A DNA stretch of 7,364 nt from a bacterium. Its GTDB lineage: Bacteria; Auribacterota; JABMQX01. Numbering within the stretch: the first letter of the stretch is position 1; every line of letters begins with the position of its first letter. The DNA lies in contig JABMQX010000792.1 of assembly GCA_013203085.1 (NCBI GenBank), forward strand, positions 1 to 7,364. The letters are read 5' to 3'. Of the stretch, positions 1 through 5,191 are shown in pieces. The notes beneath the pieces were generated by a model. It did no database searches, had not been told where the DNA came from, and saw nothing but the letters and a program-made list of their open reading frames with translations. Position numbers and translations under genes: made by a program.

Positions 1-1
1 A

Positions 2-646
2 GAGGACGTCCAGAGGGTCTTCGAGCCTTTCTTCACGACGAAAGGGGCGATTGTCAGCGGCGGGGCTTACGACGGAAAGATTCACGGCACGGGCCTCGGT
101 TTGAGCGTGTCCCACGGGATAGTAGAGAACCACGGCGGGGAAATCAAGGTCAGGAGTAAAGTCGGCAAAGGCACGGTTTTCACGGTCTATCTTCCTGCCG
201 CCTCGAAGCGCAAGCCCACGCCGCCGACGGTTGAGGAAGGACGAGAAGAGGGGATTTCTCGCATAATGGTCGTTGACGACGAGGAAGCTATAACCGAGCT
301 TCTCGTGGACATACTGGGCCACGCCGGATATGAAGTTGACGGCTTCGCGAACCCTGTGGAAGCTCTCGAAGCCCTTTGCCAAAAGCAATACTCTCTGGCG
401 TTCATAGACCTCCAGATGCCGCAGATGCAGGGGGAGGAATTCATGGTCGAGATCGACCGTCTTCCCGCCGAGAAAAGGCCTCTGAAAGTGATCCTGACCG
501 GCCGCGTGGGCGTTTCAGAAGAAGATTATAGAGGCATCGATGTCTTCGGGACACTCCGGAAACCCTTCACGATTCAACAAGTCTTGGGCACCGTCAGGAA
601 GAGTCTTGCCGCGAAGAGCGACAACCGGGAGCAAAAGGGGAAATAA
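2..646 (+). CDS. Hybrid sensor histidine kinase, C-terminal part (ATPase end plus receiver domain)
   Basis: The frame is open from base 2 and the 5' end lies outside the window, so the 214 visible residues are the C-terminus of a longer protein; the TTG at 101 is inside the ATPase domain and is not the real start. The first residues carry the F box (VFEPFFTTK) and the G2 box (GTGLGLSVSHGIVENHGG) of a GHKL histidine-kinase ATPase, with an ATP lid of about 14 residues between them. After a charged, Pro-containing linker comes a complete CheY-like receiver. Numbered from the TTG, its acidic pair is D59/D60, the phosphoacceptor is D103 (FIDLQMP), and T133 (ILTG) and K154 (RKPF) complete the site. 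This makes it a hybrid kinase in which the receiver accepts or buffers phosphate from the kinase core. The sensor domain, the signal and any partner regulator are not visible. It converges with the leftward lipoprotein genes. Confidence 0.95.
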   Translation, partial: EDVQRVFEPFFTTKGAIVSGGAYDGKIHGTGLGLSVSHGIVENHGGEIKVRSKVGKGTVFTVYLPAASKRKPTPPTVEEGREEGISRIMVVDDEEAITELLVDILGHAGYEVDGFANPVEALEALCQKQYSLAFIDLQMPQMQGEEFMVEIDRLPAEKRPLKVILTGRVGVSEEDYRGIDVFGTLRKPFTIQQVLGTVRKSLAAKSDNREQKGK

Positions 647-751
647 GCGTTCCCCTCATCCTTCATCTCCCCATCGAGAAGTAGGCGAAGCGATAGCGCA
701 GAGCATGCTGGGCACCACGGACTTCTCAGATCGTCCTTTGCCGGAAATGGC
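647..751. other. Convergent intergenic spacer
   Basis: This 105 bp spacer lies between the stop of the rightward kinase and the stop of the leftward lipoprotein gene. It contains an 8-bp palindrome, AGCATGCT (702-709), but I see no hairpin followed by a T-run on either strand. Any terminator here is Rho-dependent or not recognisable by eye. Confidence 0.6.
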
Positions 752-1630
752 TTATCGGCCGCCTCCCCGACCTCTTCCCCCACCACCTCTTCCCCCCATT
801 CCGGGCGGGCCGCCGCGACCACCGAAGGATACGAGGCCGGAATCCCTCACGACGTCTCCCGGTATCTCATATCTTTGTGTAAGGTCGTTGATCTCCCGCA
901 TCTTCTGGAATTGGAGGACGCGGTCAACTCGCTCGTTGAGCTGGTCGGCGGAAGCTTCATCGAGGGACCTCAACTGCCCTTCCAACCACCCTCTTGCCCG
1001 ATCATCATCCTGCATTGAGTTGACTGCCTCGGAAATGAGCGTGCGAGCCTGTTCCTGCTTCTGTTCGGGCGAAAGTTGGGCTGAGTATTTGCTTTTGAGG
1101 TCCTCGACGTCCGCGAAGAATTGGTTCCTCTTGACGGGGTCGGCAATCTTCCCGGAGAAATTCTTGGAGAGATTATCCAAGCGGCCGGAGAGTTGCTTCG
1201 GGTCGCCCATGGCACGAAATGCAGCGCGCGGGTCCCTGAGAGCTTCACGTTCCCTGGCTTCCGTTTGCTGCTCTCGGAATCCAACGAACTCTCCCTGGGT
1301 GGTAGCGACCTGATCCTCGAGAAGGATGATGTGCCGCATGATGTCCTGATATTCTTTCGTCGAGGCGAAATTGGACGCCACGATCACTTCGCTACCCTCA
1401 GCCGACGGAGCGCCGGTTCCGGCAGGGAGAAGAGCATCCAAGCTCTTTTGGATCCCCGCCAGCTTCTGGTCGATGGCATCTATCCTTGTCGTCATCTGGG
1501 AGATATTCTCGGCGTGCGTCTCCTGCTGGGTGAGAAGTTCTCCGACCCGTCCGCTGTCGTCCTTCCGGCACCCCCAACAGGCCAACGCCAGAATACCAAG
1601 AATGCAAATTCGCAGACCTTTCATCAACAT
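752..1630 (-). CDS. Putative lipoprotein with coiled coil and Gly/Arg-rich tail (paralogue B)
   Basis: This is a 292-residue protein of a family I do not recognise. The ATG at 1630 is preceded by GAAGGAG with 7 nt spacing; an ATG two codons later is a less likely start. Residues 4-20 form a signal peptide. The lipidated cysteine could be C21, aligned with the clear lipobox of the neighbouring paralogue, or C18 (ALAC); the sequence around C21 (CWGC) is a poor lipobox. Residues about 30-68 look like a coiled coil, followed by an Ala/Gly/Ser/Pro linker (69-82). The part shared with the upstream paralogue runs from about 131 to 266 and includes LRDP, the KIADPVKR segment, SPEQ and DLTQRYEIP...VRDSGL. 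The last 25 residues are almost only Gly and Arg with a few Pro. It is probably anchored to a membrane and faces the periplasm or cell surface. It is likely co-transcribed with the paralogue 103 bp upstream. Function unknown. Confidence 0.88.
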   Translation of the reverse strand: MLMKGLRICILGILALACWGCRKDDSGRVGELLTQQETHAENISQMTTRIDAIDQKLAGIQKSLDALLPAGTGAPSAEGSEVIVASNFASTKEYQDIMRHIILLEDQVATTQGEFVGFREQQTEAREREALRDPRAAFRAMGDPKQLSGRLDNLSKNFSGKIADPVKRNQFFADVEDLKSKYSAQLSPEQKQEQARTLISEAVNSMQDDDRARGWLEGQLRSLDEASADQLNERVDRVLQFQKMREINDLTQRYEIPGDVVRDSGLVSFGGRGGPPGMGGRGGGGRGRGGGR

Positions 1631-1733
1631 TGTGCTTCTCCTTCACTCTGTGTTTAGGACGATTTCGTGGGACTGGCCCCTCGATGAGTTGCCGAGCCTA
1701 TCGTGCGAGAAATGAACCGAGGGAAGGGACAAA
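1631..1733 (-). other. Intergenic gap between the two lipoprotein genes
   Basis: This 103 bp gap separates the stop of paralogue A from the start of paralogue B. Apart from the ribosome binding site next to 1630 I see no convincing promoter or terminator, so co-transcription is the simplest reading. The gap is long enough that a separate weak promoter cannot be excluded. Confidence 0.5.
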
Positions 1734-2615
1734 TCACCTTCCCCTGCGCCCGCGTGCATCGCCACGCTCTCGGGGACCGCCACGCTCGCCCGGACCTCCC
1801 CCCATGGCGGGGAGGCCGGAGTCCCTTAACGTGTTTCGGGGTATGTCATACGTCTGTGTCAAGTCCCTGATCTGCCGGAAAGTCTGCATACGCTGGTAGC
1901 GCTCAAGCCTTCCGGCGAGCTCGTCTCCGGAAGCTGTTTCCATAGAGGCTATCTCACGCTCGATCCTCTCGCGCGCTCTGTCGCTCTCCTCGCTGTCCAG
2001 CCTTCGCGTCAGGTCGTCAAGTACCTGCTGTTGAAGCTGCGCTGGGCTGAAGTTTTCGGCGAGGTTTCGCTTGAACTGATTGAGATCCGCCTCAAACTGC
2101 TGCCTTTTGACAGGGTCTTCTATTTTCTGACCGAAGTTTTGATGCAAAAGGTCGAGCCTCTCGTTCAGTTGCTGCGGATTGCTCATCGCCTGCATCGCTT
2201 CGGCAGGATTCCTCAACTGTGCCTGCTGTCGCTGCATTGCCACGTTGCCTTGCGTTTCCGCCAGGTTGCTGGTAGTAACGCTCAACCGCTGTTGAATCGT
2301 GGAAAGCTGAGCCACAATCTGCTTATATTCCGGCGTGTCCTTGAACTCGACGACCAGTGGCTCTGCGGCTTCGCCCTCGCTGGATTCTGCCGGCGGAGTC
2401 GTGCCGGAAGCCGAAGGGAGTTTTTCAATGGACTGCTCGATTTCCTCCAGTCTCTTATCTACGCCTTCAATCCTCGTGGCTATCTTACTGATGTTGTCTT
2501 CCTGCTTCTTCTGGTTGACGGCGACCTCTACCAGCCGACTGTCAAACTCCTTTTCCTCACAGCCCGCTAATAGGAACAAAGCCCCTGCAATTCCTGCGAA
2601 AAAACATTTCTTCAT
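1734..2615 (-). CDS. Putative lipoprotein with coiled coil and Gly/Arg-rich tail (paralogue A)
   Basis: This is a 293-residue lipoprotein, paralogous to the next gene downstream (292 residues). I chose the ATG at 2615 because GGGAGG lies 6 nt upstream and it opens directly into a classical lipoprotein signal (MKKCFF...LLAGC, lipobox LAGC, lipidated C19). The frame stays open up to 2813, but those 66 extra codons look non-coding. Residues about 27-66 form a charged coiled coil with EDNISKIATRI, matching AENISQMTTRI in the paralogue. A Ser/Thr/Glu/Pro linker (67-88) follows, then a Gln-rich helical stretch (97-135). The conserved core (about 134-268) includes LRNPAEAMQAM, NPQQLNERLD, KIEDPVKRQQF, DLTQTYDIP and LRDSGL. 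The tail from 271 is rich in Gly and Arg with some Glu/Asp/Pro. It is probably an envelope lipoprotein with an extended helical body. I recognise no known domain and assign no function. Confidence 0.88.
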   Translation of the reverse strand: MKKCFFAGIAGALFLLAGCEEKEFDSRLVEVAVNQKKQEDNISKIATRIEGVDKRLEEIEQSIEKLPSASGTTPPAESSEGEAAEPLVVEFKDTPEYKQIVAQLSTIQQRLSVTTSNLAETQGNVAMQRQQAQLRNPAEAMQAMSNPQQLNERLDLLHQNFGQKIEDPVKRQQFEADLNQFKRNLAENFSPAQLQQQVLDDLTRRLDSEESDRARERIEREIASMETASGDELAGRLERYQRMQTFRQIRDLTQTYDIPRNTLRDSGLPAMGGGPGERGGPRERGDARGRRGR

Positions 2616-2789
2616 CAGGTCCCTCCCGTTCTGCAACATCCTGCCGCGTCTCCGGGCTGAGGGCAGCAAACGCTCGTTGGCAGCCGGGCTCCGGACGTCG
2701 CAGCAGCTTCTCACTCGGTAAAGCACTTCACATTGCGAGAAGTTACACCACTTATTTAACATTAAACGCGCGCGGGATGCAATCGGTTT

Positions 2790-2809
2790 AAGCTGTAAAT
2801 CCACAGCTT
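2790..2809. repeat. Perfect 7-bp inverted repeat, possible operator
   Basis: AAGCTGT (2790-2796) and ACAGCTT (2803-2809) form a perfect dyad around a 6-nt centre. It lies about 175-195 bp upstream of the lipoprotein start and just upstream of the AT-rich patch that probably contains the leftward promoter. The geometry suits a dimeric DNA-binding regulator; it could also be a small hairpin. No T-run follows it on the plus strand, so it is not a terminator. Confidence 0.35.
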
Positions 2810-2960
2810 TCACGGACTTCGCCAGTGGAGCAGTCTTCTCGATACCTCCTGAGGTTAAGTTCTCCCTGCTTCAGGACTTCTCGACGCAGGGATTGCCCGC
2901 GGCGCGCAGACTCCGAAGCTGTCCTGCATCGCCGCCCCCTACGCCCGCTCAATTCGATGC

Positions 2961-2988
2961 TTGACACGCAGCATAAATCGGTTAGTAT
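2961..2988 (+). promoter_or_regulatory. Candidate sigma-70-type promoter for NusG-like gene
   Basis: A perfect -35 hexamer TTGACA (2961-2966) is followed after 16 bp by TAGTAT (2983-2988), which matches four of six bases of the -10 consensus. Transcription would start near 2995, giving a leader of about 115 nt before the ATG at 3111. It is the best rightward promoter I can see upstream of this unit. Confidence 0.45.
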
Positions 2989-3003
2989 CCTGTTGTTGGA
3001 GCA

Positions 3004-3036
3004 TCCCGCTCCGGCGGGGAGGTGTGGCAACACTCC
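3004..3036 (+). promoter_or_regulatory. Two overlapping, mutually exclusive hairpins in the NusG-like leader
   Basis: CCCGC (3005-3009) pairs with GCGGG (3014-3018) around a TCCG loop closed by C-G, that is, a UNCG-type stable tetraloop; a T-G pair extends the stem. A second stem pairs GGA (3018-3020) plus GTGT (3022-3025) with ACAC (3030-3033) plus TCC (3034-3036), with one bulged G. The two stems share bases 3018-3019, so the full forms compete. A third small stem, AGCGT/ACGCT, lies at 3062-3077. None is followed by a T-run, so this is not a simple intrinsic terminator. A regulatory role is inferred only from position and structure. Confidence 0.3.
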
Positions 3037-3110
3037 ACGGATGTACACTCATCTCACCCCCAGCGTATAGACACGCTCATCGGCACGCTTAGCCTCAGAA
3101 GCGGACGAAA

Positions 3111-3644
3111 ATGAACACAGTGTACGATTTTGAATCGCCGAAATGGTTCGCCGTTTATACGAAGAGCCGGCATGAGAAAAGGGTATACCAGCAGCTTTTG
3201 CCGAAGAGCGAGGAGGTCTTTCTGCCGCTGGTGAGGGTCTGGAGCCGGCGAAAGGACAGGCGGGTTAAGTACGATAAGCCCCTTCTGCCGGGCTACCTTT
3301 TCTTCCGCGATATCCTTTCTCCCGCGAATCGCCGCTCCGTGCTGGAAACCTTCGGTGTGGTGCGAATCCTCTCTTCGAAGGCGGGTGAACAAGCGTTGCC
3401 GGAGCCCATCCCCGACGAGCAGATCGAATCCCTCAAAGTCCTAATCGAATCCAGACACGAAATCCATTCTTGTGACTATCTGAGCGTCGGAGAGGAAGTG
3501 GAAGTGATTGCCGGTCCCTTTATGGGAGCTTATGGAAAGCTGCTTCGCGTCAATCCAAAGAAGAGCCGTCTGGTGGTTTCCATTGACCTGATCAACCAGG
3601 CTGTCGCGGTTGACATTCACGTCGCCGATGTCAAGAAAACATAG
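3111..3644 (+). CDS. NusG-family transcription antiterminator (UpxY/RfaH/LoaP-like paralogue)
   Basis: This is a 177-residue protein. An in-frame stop at 3090-3092 and no other start before 3111 fix the ATG; its ribosome binding site is weak. Residues 11-112 are a NusG N-terminal (NGN) domain with the hallmark KWFAVYTKSRHEKRV opening, the FLPLVRVWSRRK segment and the LLPGYLFF motif, which contacts RNA polymerase in this family. Residues about 126-152 form a C-terminal KOW domain (VGEEVEVIAGPFMGAYGKL). The opening and the W-x-R-R-K segment match the specialised paralogues that act on particular operons (UpxY, RfaH, LoaP) better than housekeeping NusG. Such proteins bind the transcription elongation complex and suppress pausing or termination in long operons. 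The next gene, 38 bp downstream, is a dehydrogenase, not a polysaccharide gene, so the target operon is unclear. I saw no JUMPstart/ops-like sequence. The family call is firm; the subfamily is less certain. Confidence 0.93.
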   Translation: MNTVYDFESPKWFAVYTKSRHEKRVYQQLLPKSEEVFLPLVRVWSRRKDRRVKYDKPLLPGYLFFRDILSPANRRSVLETFGVVRILSSKAGEQALPEPIPDEQIESLKVLIESRHEIHSCDYLSVGEEVEVIAGPFMGAYGKLLRVNPKKSRLVVSIDLINQAVAVDIHVADVKKT

Positions 3645-3682
3645 AGTTGAGACAGCGGTCAAACTGTGGAAGGAGGAAGGAG

Positions 3683-4714
3683 ATGCTTGCAGCGGTGCTC
3701 GAGGACATCAGGAGAATGGTCCTGAAAGATGTGCCCCGGCCCGTTGCCGGACGCGGCGAGGCGATTGTCCGGATGAAAGCGTGCGGTATATGCTTGACGG
3801 ACTACTGCGCCTACACCGGCGCCAGAACGAACTGGAAGCCGGGCCAGATCGTCGGGCACGAGATGAGCGGCATCGTCGAGGAGGTCGGCCCGGGCGTGGA
3901 GAACTTTCGCCCCGGAGACGAAGTCATCGTCTCCCCCGCGATCTTCTGCGGGGAATGTGAGTACTGCAAGAGCGGTTTGCAGCACTACTGCCCGAAGGGC
4001 GGCGTCATCGGGGGGGAAGGGTTTGACACCGTCCTGCCGGGAGGCTTCGCGGAGTTTGTCAAAGCTCCCGCCCAAACGCTCTACCTGAAACCGCCAAACG
4101 TTTCTTTTCCCGCTGCAGCCCTGACTGAACCCCTGGGTGGTTCGTACAAGGGGCTGATCTCGTACACCCGCCTCACTATCGGGGAGGACGTGGTCATCAT
4201 CGGAGCTGGCGCAATGGGACTTCTTGTCACTCAGATCGCCCACGCCGCGGGCGCCGGCACTCTCATTCTGATTGACATAGAGGATTACAAGCTCGAGTAC
4301 GCCAGAAAATGCGGCGCCACTCACACGATCAACTCCACAAAAGATGACCCCAAAAAGGCGGTCGCCGCGATCCTTCCGAGAGGGCCGGACATCGTCTTCG
4401 AAGCGGCTGGCGCGCTCCCGGCAGCCGAACTGGCTTTTGGGCTTTGCCGACGCGGCACGAGAATCAACATGTTCGGCGTCATCGTTGCCGGTACGATACC
4501 GGTCTCGCCCGCGGAAATACATTTCTCCGAGACTCGCATGGATGCGTCCTTTTCGGTGACACCGAGGGTGATGCTCAAAGCGATTAGCCTCATGCGGAAA
4601 GGACTCGTTGACACCACCAAAATCATCACCCACGAAATCCCGCTGAAGGAGATTCAAGAAGCCCTCGACATCATGGGAACGGTTGACCGAGTGAAAGTTG
4701 TGGTACTCCCGTAA
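3683..4714 (+). CDS. Zinc-dependent medium-chain alcohol/polyol dehydrogenase
   Basis: This is a 343-residue MDR-superfamily dehydrogenase that oxidises an alcohol, polyol or amino-alcohol with NAD(P). The ATG at 3683 is preceded by AGGAGG at 6 nt spacing; an earlier in-frame TTG at 3647 has no such site. The catalytic zinc ligands are present: C34 (ACGIC), H59-E60 (VGHE) and E149 (TEP). All four structural-zinc cysteines are present: C89, C92, C95 and C103. The Rossmann motif is GAGAMG (174-179), and an acidic residue at the end of the second strand (D198, LILIDIE) suggests a preference for NAD over NADP. The length is normal for sorbitol-, threonine- and alcohol-dehydrogenase relatives, and the sequence alone does not show which substrate it uses. 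It is probably co-transcribed with the NusG-like gene 38 bp upstream. A 383-codon antisense frame across it is a shadow. Confidence 0.93.
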   Translation: MLAAVLEDIRRMVLKDVPRPVAGRGEAIVRMKACGICLTDYCAYTGARTNWKPGQIVGHEMSGIVEEVGPGVENFRPGDEVIVSPAIFCGECEYCKSGLQHYCPKGGVIGGEGFDTVLPGGFAEFVKAPAQTLYLKPPNVSFPAAALTEPLGGSYKGLISYTRLTIGEDVVIIGAGAMGLLVTQIAHAAGAGTLILIDIEDYKLEYARKCGATHTINSTKDDPKKAVAAILPRGPDIVFEAAGALPAAELAFGLCRRGTRINMFGVIVAGTIPVSPAEIHFSETRMDASFSVTPRVMLKAISLMRKGLVDTTKIITHEIPLKEIQEALDIMGTVDRVKVVVLP

Positions 4715-4754
4715 GCTCGTTTTCTCCTCGAGGCCGCTCTCGCTCGGTGGAGCA

Positions 4755-4775
4755 CGGGCGGCTCGACACCGCCCG
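4755..4775 (+). terminator. GC-rich hairpin after the dehydrogenase gene, possible terminator
   Basis: CGGGCGG (4755-4761) and CCGCCCG (4769-4775) form a perfect 7-bp stem with a 7-nt loop, starting 40 bp after the dehydrogenase stop. No T-run follows, so it is at best an imperfect intrinsic terminator or a 3'-end stabilising stem. Confidence 0.4.
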
Positions 4776-4777
4776 GC

Positions 4778-4803
4778 ACATGCGCCCGCATGTACACAAT
4801 TGT
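4778..4803. repeat. Back-to-back dyads ACATGCG-CC-CGCATGT and ACAATTGT
   Basis: ACATGCG (4778-4784) and CGCATGT (4787-4793) are perfect inverted arms around two C residues. The 8-bp palindrome ACAATTGT (4796-4803) begins 3 bp later. The 2-nt centre makes the first poorly suited to an RNA hairpin unless the loop opens, so a protein binding site is the more natural reading. Confidence 0.35.
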
Positions 4804-4868
4804 AAGGCAATGACCCGCCGGAGAGACCCGTTCAGCAAAACCTCCCAAATGTGCGGACTTTCCCTCTG

Positions 4869-4883
4869 AAAATCGGCGATTTT
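4869..4883. repeat. Near-perfect palindrome AAAATCG-G-CGATTTT
   Basis: The seven-base arms are perfectly complementary around one central G. The site lies about 160-175 bp upstream of the sigma-54-type promoter match, a distance typical of enhancer sites for sigma-54 activators. An operator or activator site is plausible but unproven. Confidence 0.35.
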
Positions 4884-4932
4884 GCGGAATTTTACTCCGA
4901 AATTGAGGCAATCCACTCTTGTTTCGAGAGAC

Positions 4933-4950
4933 CGAAAAATAGCTTTTTCG
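4933..4950. repeat. Inverted repeat CGAAAAA-TAGC-TTTTTCG
   Basis: A perfect 7-bp stem surrounds a TAGC loop. Its A-rich left arm and T-rich right arm resemble a weak bidirectional terminator, but the stem has only two G-C pairs. It may instead be a binding site or a bent AT tract between the upstream dyad and the promoter match. Confidence 0.3.
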
Positions 4951-5043
4951 AGGCTCAGGAAGCATCTTGTCGTCATGGGCTTTCTTATCTCCCTACGATA
5001 GCGTGAGTTACGTTAATGAGGAATTTTGCTTTCTTGCTATGTC

Positions 5044-5060
5044 TGGCACTTTTTGTGCTT
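5044..5060 (+). promoter_or_regulatory. pilM: Candidate sigma-54 (RpoN) promoter for pilMNO
   Basis: TGGCAC (5044-5049) is followed by five T residues and GTGCT (5055-5059). The invariant GG (5045-5046) and GC (5057-5058) are separated by exactly 10 bp, as required for -24/-12 recognition. All of TGGCAC and four of five bases of TTGCW match. Transcription would start near 5070, leaving a leader of about 120 nt before pilM. A caution is that GCAC-TTTTT-GTGC is also a small inverted repeat. Confidence 0.5.
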
Positions 5061-5139
5061 GAGAAGACTGCGATTGTTACTGCGCATTTTTCCGAGAAAC
5101 TCGTTGAATAGTGTCAGCTAACTCTGCTAAGCTTCGCAA

Positions 5140-5161
5140 GAAAGGACGTCACGTCTTTTTT
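5140..5161 (+). terminator. Weak hairpin plus T-run in the pilM leader
   Basis: GACG (5145-5148) pairs with CGTC (5152-5155) around a TCA loop. The stem can extend through G-T and A-T pairs between the A-rich left flank and the six T residues at 5156-5161. It resembles a small intrinsic terminator ending 30 bp before the pilM ATG, but the T-run is consumed by the extended stem. It could stop upstream read-through or attenuate pilM. Confidence 0.3.
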
Positions 5162-5191
5162 GCATGAGGGGGGGCTTGAGAGGAAAATAGA

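Larger units (their letters stand above)
2616..3110. other. Divergent intergenic region between lipoprotein pair and NusG-like gene
   Basis: This stretch of about 495 bp has no convincing gene; the short frames in it lack ribosome binding sites and have implausible composition. It must hold promoters for both directions. The leftward leader (about 2651-2695) can fold through TCCGG/CCGGA and GGCTG/CAGCC pairings. The part around 2735-2770 is AT-rich and could hold the leftward promoter, but no strong -35/-10 pair stands out. The rightward side holds a TTGACA-type promoter and a hairpin-rich leader, listed separately. Confidence 0.6.
4715..5191. other. Long non-coding region upstream of the pil operon
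   Basis: These 477 bp contain no credible gene. The first ~90 bp are GC-rich and hold two perfect dyads. The rest is noticeably more AT-rich, with further dyads at 4869-4883 and 4933-4950, a sigma-54-type promoter match at 5044-5060 and a hairpin plus T-run at 5140-5161. It looks like a regulatory region for pilM. A small RNA gene cannot be excluded, but I see no clear one. Confidence 0.6.

Noticed and set aside
540..1313. Rightward frame overlapping the kinase end and lipoprotein B
   Set aside because: Its Pro/Arg/Ser-rich product is the complement of the Gly/Arg-rich lipoprotein sequence, and it starts inside the receiver domain without a ribosome binding site.
2651..2695. Possible tRNA or structured RNA from the TCCGG/CCGGA pairing
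   Set aside because: There is no T-loop consensus, anticodon arm or CCA-end geometry; it is at most a leader hairpin of lipoprotein A.
2616..2813. N-terminal extension of lipoprotein A to an upstream ATG at 2813
   Set aside because: The extra 66 codons would place a lipoprotein signal peptide in mid-protein; the ATG at 2615 has a strong GGGAGG site and opens directly into the signal sequence.
2788..3070. Small overlapping frames on both strands in the divergent intergenic region
   Set aside because: They are Arg/Ser/Cys-rich, lack ribosome binding sites, and overlap the probable promoter and leader.
3659..4810. Long antisense frame (383 codons) across the dehydrogenase gene
   Set aside because: It is the shadow of a clearly conserved zinc dehydrogenase, has no ribosome binding site and no recognisable domain, and its composition follows from the opposite strand.
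4654..4976. Two leftward frames of about 100 codons upstream of pilM
   Set aside because: They have no ribosome binding site or domain and run into the end of the dehydrogenase gene; the segment is better explained as regulatory DNA.
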